Assembly (NCBI GenBank): GCA_964636505.1
Contig: CAZWRY010000010.1
Coordinates: forward strand, 1-31,963
Length of the DNA stretch: 31,963 nt
DNA from: CAZSCF01 sp964636505
GTDB lineage: Bacteria > Patescibacteriota > Minisyncoccia > Moranbacterales > UBA2206
Reading direction: 5' to 3'
Below are positions 7,716 to 15,681 of this stretch, one piece after another. Numbering within the stretch: the first letter of the stretch is position 1; the number at the start of each line of letters is the position of its first letter. The notes under the pieces are model-generated. The model did not search any database, was not told the DNA's origin, and saw only the letters and a list, made by a program, of their open reading frames with translations. The translations under genes and the position numbers were made by a program.

Positions 7716-8852
7716 TTAATATTCCTCATCTTTGAAAAAATTGACTTTCTCCTTTATTTCTTTTTCTATTTCCGCATAGCCCGCAGAAGGCATTGTGAAA
7801 TTTTCATAACGCGAATCATCCTCCCGAGTATAAAAAACTTCCACCGTATTTCTGAGACCGAGTCTTATTTCGGCAAAAGAATTTTTAAAAATTACCCCTT
7901 TGGCTTCACTGCGAAAAAATCCGGGAACGACAAAATAATTAACGCCGCCTATTTCGGCGTGGTAGGGAACTTCAACATGCCCGGAAAAAACCGCCCGGAC
8001 CCCAAACTCGGAAAAAAGATCTCTCAGGGCGGTTAGTTTTTCGGAGGAAAGCACCGGACTCAAAATCGGCAAGGGCGGATGATGAATAAAAACAATTTTA
8101 CGAAAACCGTCAGAACTTTGAAGCTGGTCCTTTAACCAACCGAATTGTTTTTCAAAGGCGGCATCTTTAGTGGAACCGATTTCATCAAAATTGGGAATCA
8201 ACGTACTGTCCAAAATAATTACTTTCAGCCTATCAAACTCAAAAGAATAGTAAGTTTTTTTCTGGCGGTTGATTTTCGCCCAAGTTTCTCTGGACAGGCC
8301 TCTTATCTCGTGGTTGCCGAAAACATGATAATGCGGCATGGTCAAATTTTTGAGAATTTTTTCAAACTTCAAAAAATCATTGATGGATTTTTCTCCAAAC
8401 CTTCGGCTACCATCAATAAAATCCCCGCCGTCAACAACGAAATCAGGCTTAAAATCATTATTCATCATTGAAACAAAGTGGACCATGGGTTTTCGGGACT
8501 CGGGAATGATAGCATTGGAATTTTTGGAAAATCTTGCATGCGCGTCAGTGGTAAATCCGATGCGGTATGTTTTATAGACAATTCTTTTTTGCGGAGCTTG
8601 GGGATATTTTTTTTCAAAGTAATTGTCTATTTTGCCTGTTTTTTCAAAAAGAACAAAAAACATCCCTAGCGCCAAAATAAAAGCGATCAAAAAAAGTCCG
8701 CTAAAAGTGAAGATTTTGAAAGGACCTTTTCCGGGCTTATCCAGTTTTTTGATCCAAGCCCGGATTTTATCAATAATTTTATTGGCGCGGACAAGGTTTT
8801 TTCGGTATTGAGTTTTAATTTTCTTGATAAGAATCCTTCTTTTCATGGCCAT
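7716..8852 (-). CDS. Membrane-anchored calcineurin-like metallophosphoesterase
   Basis: The N-terminus is very basic for about 45 residues, followed by one helix (FLIAFILALGMFFVLF), so the catalytic domain should face outward. That domain shows the family motifs in order: DAH (metal), GGDFIDG, the GNHE motif, FIHHPP and SGHVEVPY. The last is odd: the usual GHxH ends in His, and here Glu stands in that position. The frame is open to a TTG at 8873, but the first ATG is at 8852 and another at 8846. I chose 8852, and no ribosome site decides it. It sits between two GT39 paralogues, 26 and 19 nt away. It may remove phosphate from a lipid carrier or glycan, but the substrate is not evident. Confidence 0.85.
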   Translation of the reverse strand: MAMKRRILIKKIKTQYRKNLVRANKIIDKIRAWIKKLDKPGKGPFKIFTFSGLFLIAFILALGMFFVLFEKTGKIDNYFEKKYPQAPQKRIVYKTYRIGFTTDAHARFSKNSNAIIPESRKPMVHFVSMMNNDFKPDFVVDGGDFIDGSRRFGEKSINDFLKFEKILKNLTMPHYHVFGNHEIRGLSRETWAKINRQKKTYYSFEFDRLKVIILDSTLIPNFDEIGSTKDAAFEKQFGWLKDQLQSSDGFRKIVFIHHPPLPILSPVLSSEKLTALRDLFSEFGVRAVFSGHVEVPYHAEIGGVNYFVVPGFFRSEAKGVIFKNSFAEIRLGLRNTVEVFYTREDDSRYENFTMPSAGYAEIEKEIKEKVNFFKDEEY

Positions 8853-8878
8853 CAAATTAAAAAAGAAATTCAAAAAAA

Positions 8879-11170
8879 CTAAATGCCGGAGTTTTCTGCT
8901 TTGATTATCTTGACATAGTTGTTTGCTCGATTGCCAATTTCCAACTTCCAGACCGGAATGCTTTCCGTGTATAATTTGTCCAGTCTTAATAAATCTTTAT
9001 TTTCCTCACTGATGCGGAAAGTGGTCATTTTGCTGGTGCGACTCTCCCGACCAGAAGAAATCACGAAATAATCAATCGGCACTTGGTCTTTTTTGAGGCC
9101 TATGTTATTTATGCATTGGGAACCGACAAAAAAAGTGCAAACGCCCTTTTTATCCGTCCAGACACTGAGATTTTTAGCCTCAGGCAGGCTATTGAGATAC
9201 ATAGCGGCCTCATAACTGCCGTCTCCCATATCTTTGAGGTTAAGCACGTATTTTTGGGGCAAAAGGTTGCTCGCATAACTCAAATAGAAAGGCTTGATAA
9301 AATTCAAGCTATAAACGGAAAATACAATCAAGAGGCCGAAAGCCAGATAAACAGGGATATGCTTCTTTATTTTTTCCAGAGAGATAAGCTGCTTGATGCC
9401 GATGGCCGCCAAAATAAAAGCAAGCGGATAGATGATTATTTGATATCTCACCGTGGCGCTGACATTGTTTATGCTGGAAGCCAAATAATACAAAATAATA
9501 AAAAACATCAGGAAAAGAGCCGTTTTTTCTTCAGTGTCAATGGATGTTTTTTTACAAATTTTTCTGATTGCTAAAAAAATCAAAGCAAAAAGAGCAAGAG
9601 GCAATATTCCAAAAATCAAAGAATAAAAATTAGCCAGAAAAAGGCCGATGGTTTCTGTGCTGAGATAGGCTGATTTGGGTGAAGCTAGGATGGACTCAAA
9701 ATCAAACCACTTCATTCCCGAGTAAGTATTAATAAGAACGATGATAATTGAAAAAAGAAAAACAGAAGATATTGCGACAGCCAGAAATTTTTTGTATCTG
9801 CAAAAAAAGTTCATCAAAAAAGAAACTAGTCTTCCTTTATTCAAGCCGGTGTCCAAAATTATCAGAAAAATTATAATCAAAAAAAGCGGCCAGACTTTTT
9901 GAAAAGCTTGGGAAAAAAGGGTGTTTTGGAGTAGTCTGGATATTTCCACCCAGGCGGCAGGAAGAAGCGTCAAAAAAGTCAGGAGGGAGAAAAAAATAAG
10001 GGTAAAATAATCTACCAAGGCTTTTTTGAGGTAGGCGATAATTGAATTAGTGTATTTCTCTTGGTCAAAAATATATTCCAAAAAAATGGCTAAAAAGAAA
10101 AAAACATAGAGGATATTGGCTACATATTTGGTAAGCAACGAAAGGCCCAAAAAAATCCCGGACCAATAAAGATAGGCATTTGATCCGTTTTTTTTATAGT
10201 TAAAATAGCTAAGCAAAGAAAGAGGCAAAAAAATCCAAAGCAAGGCATCCGGATTGATGATAGTTGAAATGCCCAAAAGAATAGGGGAAAAGCCAATAAA
10301 AATAAGCGAGAGGACGGCAGTGGTTTTTCCGAGGAGTTTTTCAAGAAAAAAGTAAAAAACAAAGAGCATCAGAGCGTTAAAAAGCAAAACAGGAAAGCGT
10401 AAGGCAAAATTCATATACTGAACATTGCCTCTTGATCCGACAGTATCTTTTTGCCAAAGCAGCTTTTTATATTCCTTGGCATTGGCCCAAATTAGTCCGA
10501 CTCCGGAAGTCAGGGCAACGGTAATTCCCGGTTTGTCGCTAATTTGAGTTTTTTGCCACTCTCCGTCCAGGACGTTATTCCAAAACTTGGGTATCCTGTC
10601 AAAGGTCCACAAAGCTTCGTCCACAGCAGCCTTTTGAGCCAAATGATAACTTCCAAAGCCCAAGTTCAAAACAAAAATCAAAAGAATAATGGCAAAAACC
10701 AGCCGGCCTTGTTTCTTTATCCAGGGCTTAAATTTTTCCGAAACAGCGGACGCATTTTTTCTGCGGCAAACTATGATCAGCCATCCCAACAGAACAAAAT
10801 AAAAAACCGAGGCGATCGGTAAAGCGTTGTTTAGCATCAGACACAGAGTGTTTTTTGTGAGACAGGTAATTTGATCTATTCCATAGAGCAAAATTATTTC
10901 CGTTGTGAAATATACCCAAAGAATTTTCACAATTATCTTTTTGAAATCAAATTTTTTGGAAAAAAAGGCGATAGTGGCCGCTGCTAAGACAGAAAGGATA
11001 AGGTATGCTCCAAAAACGGTAATGGAAAACTCCCGGACTTTTGTGTAGGGAAGTTTTTGTATCTTGGAAACAATAAAAAAAAGCGAATTGGCCGTGAGTG
11101 CCAACGAGATGAAAAAAAGAATTAAATTTTCCTTTCTTCTGAAAAAATTTTTGATTTTATCCAAAGTCAT
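8879..11170 (-). CDS. GT39/PMT-like membrane glycosyltransferase, paralogue B with extra N-terminal helices
   Basis: 763 residues. The first about 155 form four additional helices and a basic linker not present in paralogue A. The GT-C core follows and parallels it closely: VDEALWTFDRIPKFW holds the acidic pair (about 189), then KPGITVALTSGVG and INPDALLW. The C-terminal outside domain repeats the paralogue's YEAAMYLNSLPEAKNL and WTDKKGVC pattern, with Cys678 and Cys686. First gene of the three-gene operon with the metallophosphoesterase and paralogue A. The two enzymes probably arose by an old duplication and may add different sugars or act on different acceptors. The number of helices is by eye. 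Confidence 0.88.
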   Translation of the reverse strand: MTLDKIKNFFRRKENLILFFISLALTANSLFFIVSKIQKLPYTKVREFSITVFGAYLILSVLAAATIAFFSKKFDFKKIIVKILWVYFTTEIILLYGIDQITCLTKNTLCLMLNNALPIASVFYFVLLGWLIIVCRRKNASAVSEKFKPWIKKQGRLVFAIILLIFVLNLGFGSYHLAQKAAVDEALWTFDRIPKFWNNVLDGEWQKTQISDKPGITVALTSGVGLIWANAKEYKKLLWQKDTVGSRGNVQYMNFALRFPVLLFNALMLFVFYFFLEKLLGKTTAVLSLIFIGFSPILLGISTIINPDALLWIFLPLSLLSYFNYKKNGSNAYLYWSGIFLGLSLLTKYVANILYVFFFLAIFLEYIFDQEKYTNSIIAYLKKALVDYFTLIFFSLLTFLTLLPAAWVEISRLLQNTLFSQAFQKVWPLFLIIIFLIILDTGLNKGRLVSFLMNFFCRYKKFLAVAISSVFLFSIIIVLINTYSGMKWFDFESILASPKSAYLSTETIGLFLANFYSLIFGILPLALFALIFLAIRKICKKTSIDTEEKTALFLMFFIILYYLASSINNVSATVRYQIIIYPLAFILAAIGIKQLISLEKIKKHIPVYLAFGLLIVFSVYSLNFIKPFYLSYASNLLPQKYVLNLKDMGDGSYEAAMYLNSLPEAKNLSVWTDKKGVCTFFVGSQCINNIGLKKDQVPIDYFVISSGRESRTSKMTTFRISEENKDLLRLDKLYTESIPVWKLEIGNRANNYVKIIKAENSGI

Positions 11171-11262
11171 AATTTGCCCGGAAGCTAAAAATAAGCTAAA
11201 ATTATTGAGTATTTATCGTTTTTTTATTTTATCACATTAAGACAGAATTACAAATAAAAAGT

Positions 11263-13026
11263 ATGTTTAATTTTTTGCGCAAAAATGCTTTTCTGATCTT
11301 CCTTTTAGGCGTAATGGCCTTGGGATTTTTTTTACGCGCCTATCATTTTTCGGATTGGCTGCATTTTGAACTGGACCAGTCCAGAGATGCCAAAATAATC
11401 AACCTGGCGATCCAAGAGGGACCAGATCAGCTACCTTTGCTGGGGCCCAAAGCGGCCGGATCCTTTTTGCGGCTAGGTCCGGCTTTTTATTACTTTAAAT
11501 ATTTGAGCGCGCTTATTTTTGGCAACACGCCTTCGGGCATGGCGGTTATCATAATGATTTTTGGCGTCTTAGCTTTGCCGGCTTTCTATTTTTTGATGAG
11601 ACGCTATTTCACTCGTTGGATTTCCTTGGCTCTCTTGCTTTTGTTTTCCACCTCTCTTTTTTTGGTAATGTATTCGCGTTTTTCCTGGAACCCCAACGCA
11701 ATGCCGTTTTTCATCATCATGACTTTTTATTCACTTTTGCGCGCTGTAGATGAAAATGAAAAAAGGAGAGGTTGGTGGCTGATCGGAGCCGCATTTTTCT
11801 TGTCTGTTGCCACCCAGCTGCATTTTTTGGCTTTTGTGGCCATTCCGGCTATCACTATTATTTTCTTAATCATGAAAAGACCAAGAATAAAATGGGTCTA
11901 TTGGATCGCAGCGGCGATGATTGTTTTAGCTTTGAATTTCCCGGTGATTCTGAACGATATTAAAACCGGAGGGGAAAATTTTAAGGAATTCAAAGATGTG
12001 GCTGTCGGCAAAACAAATAAAAATGAAGAGCGGACTCTTGTGGAAAAAATTGGACGAAACTACCGAGAAACTTCCATGGGGCATTTCTTGATTTTGAGTT
12101 CCCAGAATAATGATACGCTGAAAATGCGACAGAAATTTTCTGCCGTTATTGCCTGTAATCAAGACTGCAAAAAAGAAGTAATTCTGGGTCTTTTGGGACT
12201 GGCTTTCTTTACGGCCGGACTTGTTTTGCTTTTTAAAAATATTTTTTTTGAAAGAAATGTCAGAAGAAAAAATTTTTTAATCATGACTTTCGTGTGGCTA
12301 ATAGTTTCTTTCGGACTTTTTGTCCCGCTGGCTTTTGATATTTCACCTCGTTTTTGGTTAATTTCAGCAGCCCTGCCGTTCATATTTTTAGGTTTTTCTC
12401 TTGAATTTTTATGCAAACTTGTCCCCAGAAAAATTGCTTGGCTTTTGGCAGCTGCAGTTGTAATGGTCTTTGTTTTCTCCAACCTATATCAAACAAAAGT
12501 GAGATTTGAAGGCCTTAGAAAGGCGGAAATTGAAGCGGTGAAAATTTCAGCCGACAGAATTCTAAAAGAAAGGCATAGAGTTACCCTCAAACAGCAATAT
12601 TTGATTATGGATTACATTGAAAGTATATATAAACAAAACGGCTATCCCGTATATTTAAACAGCGATTCTTTTTATCGCCGGTCGTTTTTGTTTCATCTGG
12701 ACACTCGCAATATTCCGCGGGACGATTTTCGCAATGTGACCAACAAAAGCCAGGTGTACAAAAATGGAAATTACTTTTTGGTTTATCCGACTGATTCTAA
12801 TCTGGATAAAGAAATAAATGACTATTCGCCGGCTTATTCCATCTTAAATAAAAAACAATTCGGAACGCTGACAGTTATTCGGCTTGCACCCAAACCGGAA
12901 GCGATTACCGCCGGGCAGCAAGTAATAGAACCGCAGGGAAAAAATAAAACGGCTGCCGGCGTGCCAAAAAGATACACCTGGGAAGAAATATTTAATGAAT
13001 CAAGCGGGGAAGATATGGAAGAATAA
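11263..13026 (+). CDS. GT39/ArnT-like membrane glycosyltransferase
   Basis: A 587-residue polytopic protein of the PMT_2 group. After helix 1, FFLRAYHF leads to the first outside loop with ELDQSRDA (about 36-43), where Gln replaces the second acidic residue of the usual Asp-Glu pair. LGPKAAGSFLRLGPAFYY follows, a pattern typical of this group. About eleven to twelve helices end near residue 410. The remaining about 175 residues are soluble, with a polar, charged C-terminus. It is divergent from the operon at 8879..11170 with a 92-nt gap. Followed by the four-helix-bundle relic and then another GT39-like gene. Donor is presumably a polyprenyl-phosphate sugar. Confidence 0.86.
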   Translation: MFNFLRKNAFLIFLLGVMALGFFLRAYHFSDWLHFELDQSRDAKIINLAIQEGPDQLPLLGPKAAGSFLRLGPAFYYFKYLSALIFGNTPSGMAVIIMIFGVLALPAFYFLMRRYFTRWISLALLLLFSTSLFLVMYSRFSWNPNAMPFFIIMTFYSLLRAVDENEKRRGWWLIGAAFFLSVATQLHFLAFVAIPAITIIFLIMKRPRIKWVYWIAAAMIVLALNFPVILNDIKTGGENFKEFKDVAVGKTNKNEERTLVEKIGRNYRETSMGHFLILSSQNNDTLKMRQKFSAVIACNQDCKKEVILGLLGLAFFTAGLVLLFKNIFFERNVRRKNFLIMTFVWLIVSFGLFVPLAFDISPRFWLISAALPFIFLGFSLEFLCKLVPRKIAWLLAAAVVMVFVFSNLYQTKVRFEGLRKAEIEAVKISADRILKERHRVTLKQQYLIMDYIESIYKQNGYPVYLNSDSFYRRSFLFHLDTRNIPRDDFRNVTNKSQVYKNGNYFLVYPTDSNLDKEINDYSPAYSILNKKQFGTLTVIRLAPKPEAITAGQQVIEPQGKNKTAAGVPKRYTWEEIFNESSGEDMEE

Positions 13027-13050
13027 TATTGTTGATAATAACAAAATATA

Positions 13051-13325
13051 AAATCTCAAATTCCAAATAAATTACACTGGGCAAAAATCAAAATACAAAA
13101 ACCTACGATCTTGAAGACAGAACACTGGAATATAGCAAAAGAGTTATCAGACTAACAAAGGCATTACCAAAAAATATTGTAAATTTTAAACTTGCTGATC
13201 AACTAATACATTCTGGAACTTCCATGGGTGCAAACTATCGAGAAGCAAATGAAACAGAGACAAAAAAAGCAAAACATTTTGAATTTTGGTATTATTTAGA
13301 GTTTGTAATTTTAAATTTGTAATTT
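13051..13325 (+). mobile_element. IVS-like relic: four-helix-bundle gene between complementary ends
   Basis: This fills the 306-nt gap between two GT39-like genes. AAATCTCAAATT at 13051-13062 is complementary to AATTTGTAATTT at 13314-13325 at 10 of 12 positions. Between them is the broken gene at 13071..13322. Intervening sequences of bacterial 23S rRNA have the same plan (base-paired ends around an S23-family ORF), but here the element is intergenic. The mobile-element call is inference from structure and from the second relic at 24345..24495. Confidence 0.5.
13071..13322 (+). pseudogene. Truncated four-helix-bundle (S23/23S-IVS) protein
   Basis: The frame is open from after a TAA at 13068 to the TAA at 13320 but has no ATG, GTG or TTG at its front. 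The product reads TYDLEDRTLEYSKRVIRLTK, then ALPKN, DQLIHSGTSMGANYREANE and TETKKAKHFEF. This is the classic N-terminal and central pattern of the S23/four-helix-bundle family (DLE-R, QL-RS--S-GANY-EA). The usual C-terminal helices (ICRKEAKE-like) are gone: the frame runs straight into the right-hand repeat. About 80 codons remain of a family usually near 115-125. No start codon and no C-terminus, so treated as dead. Sense strand is the same as the flanking genes. Confidence 0.75.
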
Positions 13326-13332
13326 AGTATGT

Positions 13333-14862
13333 ATGTTTAACAAAAAAAATATTTTTATCGCGCTGATTATCGTTATTATCCTCGGGGCATTTTTGCGTTT
13401 CTATAAGCTGGGCAATACTTCTTTTGTAGCAGACGAATTTTTAGATATGAATTCAACCTACGCCTACACCCAGACCGGGATTTGGCAAAACTGGGACTTT
13501 AATCTCGGAAAAGTGAACAATGATAATATTTTGGAGGCGAGAGATGAAAGAGCTGCAGTTTACAAATGGCCGGTAGCGATGCTTTTTAAAGTTTTTCCTC
13601 CTACTGAAGGAGTGGCCAGGTCAGTGAGCGTGTTCTGGGGAATTTTGAGTGTGATTTTAATTTATTTCGCGGCGACTTATTTTACCAAGAAAAAAACCAT
13701 CGGGCTTCTCAGCGCCTTTATTTTTGCGGTTAGTATTTCCGGTTTGGAATTTGACCGCAAATTCAGGATGTATGCCATGTTTTTGCCGGTCTATTTGTCT
13801 TTTTCTTGGCTACTTTTTTGTTTTTTGGAAAAAAAATATACTGGCAAAATCAAATTTTTGGAAAACATTAGCCAAAAGTGGGATTTGAACCCTTTCTTTT
13901 TATTGCCGGCTTTAGTTTTGGGAATCCTAAGCCTTCTAACCCATCAGCTTACAGCCAACATTGTTTTTGCCTTGGGTTTTTACCTGATTTTTTGGTCAGT
14001 CGCAACTTATAAAAAAGAAAAGTTTCGTCCTAATAAGTATTTGATTTTGTTGGCGTTGGGTATTTTGGGATTTATCGCTTTGAGTGTTTTGGCGCCCAAA
14101 CAAACCGGGTCTTTTACGGCCGGTTTGAAATTTTTCAACGATCACTGGGAATATATCAGGATTGTTTTAGCTGACTACAGTAATGGATTTTTGGGAATTA
14201 TTTTTATTGCTCTGGGAATTTACTATATTTACAAAAAGCAAAACAAGCAAAAAGAAGCTCTCTGGCTGGCAACATCATTTTGGGTTCCGCTTTTGGCGGC
14301 TATTTTGCTCTGGAATAGAAATGTCGGAGCTCAATATATTTTCTTCGTAAAGTCGTTTGAAATTATTTTAATTGCGGCCGGAATTTATTTTACAGCTTGT
14401 TTCTTAAAAGAAAATCTATCAAACTACGGTTCAAAGGCCTACCTTTTGGTTTTGCTTTTGTCTTTGTTGATTTTGCCTAATTATGCCTACTTCTTAGAGG
14501 AAAATAACACCTATAAACAAACGTCTTCTTCCGAAAACCCGAATTACAGAAAGATATTTACTTATTTTAAGAAAGCTAAAAAAGATAGCGATGTCTTGAT
14601 TAGCAGAAATTTCCGTAATTACTATTGGAGCGGAACCGAGGTAAAAGTTTTTGATTTTGGCGGAGAGCTTGCCAAAGAAAAATTGTCGCTTAGCCAGATT
14701 CAAAAGATCTCTGCGGAAAATTCCGGCGGATGGTTTATTATTTCAGATAACGATGAAAGCTATATTGCCAACGACGCGATTGAATATGTGAAAAAGAATT
14801 TTGAAAGAGTCAGCAATTCTCAGGTAAGAGGCAATGTGCTGGTGTATCGCTGGGGAAATTAG
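13333..14862 (+). CDS. GT39/PMT-like membrane glycosyltransferase
   Basis: A 509-residue GT-C protein. Helix 1 is followed by AFLRFYKLG and the outside loop with FVADEFLDMN (about 32-41), where the Asp-Glu pair is the expected catalytic acid and metal-site signature. ARDERAAVYKWPVAML follows at about 72. Roughly ten helices extend to about residue 385, then a soluble domain of about 120 residues. It lies just behind the four-helix-bundle relic, with its ATG 11 nt after the relic's stop. It is followed by a strong terminator. It probably once formed one transcript with the GT39-like gene at 11263. Acceptor and sugar unknown. Confidence 0.87.
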   Translation: MFNKKNIFIALIIVIILGAFLRFYKLGNTSFVADEFLDMNSTYAYTQTGIWQNWDFNLGKVNNDNILEARDERAAVYKWPVAMLFKVFPPTEGVARSVSVFWGILSVILIYFAATYFTKKKTIGLLSAFIFAVSISGLEFDRKFRMYAMFLPVYLSFSWLLFCFLEKKYTGKIKFLENISQKWDLNPFFLLPALVLGILSLLTHQLTANIVFALGFYLIFWSVATYKKEKFRPNKYLILLALGILGFIALSVLAPKQTGSFTAGLKFFNDHWEYIRIVLADYSNGFLGIIFIALGIYYIYKKQNKQKEALWLATSFWVPLLAAILLWNRNVGAQYIFFVKSFEIILIAAGIYFTACFLKENLSNYGSKAYLLVLLLSLLILPNYAYFLEENNTYKQTSSSENPNYRKIFTYFKKAKKDSDVLISRNFRNYYWSGTEVKVFDFGGELAKEKLSLSQIQKISAENSGGWFIISDNDESYIANDAIEYVKKNFERVSNSQVRGNVLVYRWGN

Positions 14863-14882
14863 TTTTTTAAAGTATTAAATAA

Positions 14883-14910
14883 AAAACCAAGCCTGCTAAA
14901 GCTTGGTTTT
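14883..14910. terminator. Bidirectional intrinsic terminator
   Basis: A perfect 10-bp stem (AAAACCAAGC with GCTTGGTTTT) and an 8-nt loop, followed on the plus strand by CTTTTTTG and flanked on the other side by an A run that reads as T on the minus strand. It separates the convergent genes ending at 14862 and 14930. Confidence 0.88.
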
Positions 14911-14929
14911 CTTTTTTGTTTCAAAAATG

Positions 14930-15676
14930 CTACTGACTATCATTGTTAACGGTGTATTTTTGGGAAAAATTATTCCAGCGAATTTTGAGAATGTCCAGAA
15001 GCATATTTAAGGGATCGCAAAAAATTCGCAAATGGCTTTGGATCGGATTTTGCAAGGTAATCGGACATTCTTTTATCCTAAATCCGAATTTTACGGCCAG
15101 AAAAATAATTTCCGAATCAAAAGCAAACCTTTTAATTGTCATAAGCGGAAAAATTTTCAGAGCCACCTCCCGCCTAAAGACCTTGAAACCGCACTGGGTG
15201 TCTTGGATGGAATAGTTATTAAGAATGAGCATCCTGATAATCCTAAAAGCTTGTTCCATAATAACTCTGTACCAAAGGACTTTTTGAATTATTTTTCCGC
15301 CCGGAACAAAACGTGAAGCGATGGCCACATCATAGCCTCCGTTTATTTCAGCTAAAAACTTTGGGAGTTCTTCAACCGGAATCGCCAAATCGGCATCCAA
15401 AAACATTACAATATCATTGCGGCTTTGCAAAACTCCATCTCTCACCGCCTTACCTTTGCCTTCATTGATTGGATTATCAATGATTTTGAGAGGAATTTCA
15501 CTTTGAATTTTTTGAAGTTCATTGATGGTTCTGTCCGTGCTTCCATCATTAACGGCAATTATCTCAAAATTTTCAAAATTATCCTTAAGATATTGAAATA
15601 TTTTTTTTGTATTGCTGCTGATATTTTTTTCTTCGTTAAAACAGGGGATAATAACCGAAATATTCTCCTTATTCAT
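14930..15676 (-). CDS. GT2 glycosyltransferase, ALG5/DPG-synthase-like
   Basis: A 248-residue enzyme matching dolichyl/undecaprenyl-phosphate beta-glucosyltransferases. Evidence is VIIPCFNEEKNI at the N-terminus, AVNDGSTD (about 41), the subgroup-typical FLDADLAIPVEE (about 92) and QDTQCGFKVF (about 158). It lacks the C-terminal membrane pair. The start ATG at 15676 follows the flippase stop by only 5 nt, so the pair is one operon. It likely makes a polyprenyl-phosphate hexose on the inner membrane face, and the GT39-like enzymes nearby are natural users of such a donor. Confidence 0.9.
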   Translation of the reverse strand: MNKENISVIIPCFNEEKNISSNTKKIFQYLKDNFENFEIIAVNDGSTDRTINELQKIQSEIPLKIIDNPINEGKGKAVRDGVLQSRNDIVMFLDADLAIPVEELPKFLAEINGGYDVAIASRFVPGGKIIQKVLWYRVIMEQAFRIIRMLILNNYSIQDTQCGFKVFRREVALKIFPLMTIKRFAFDSEIIFLAVKFGFRIKECPITLQNPIQSHLRIFCDPLNMLLDILKIRWNNFSQKYTVNNDSQ

Positions 15677-15681
15677 TTTTT

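Noticed and set aside
8853..8873. TTG start for the metallophosphoesterase
   Set aside because: Two ATG codons (8852, 8846) directly follow, and the seven extra residues add nothing domain-like.
9083..9574. 163-codon plus-strand frame opposite the GT39 paralogue B gene
   Set aside because: Antisense shadow of a conserved membrane protein gene; no family features.
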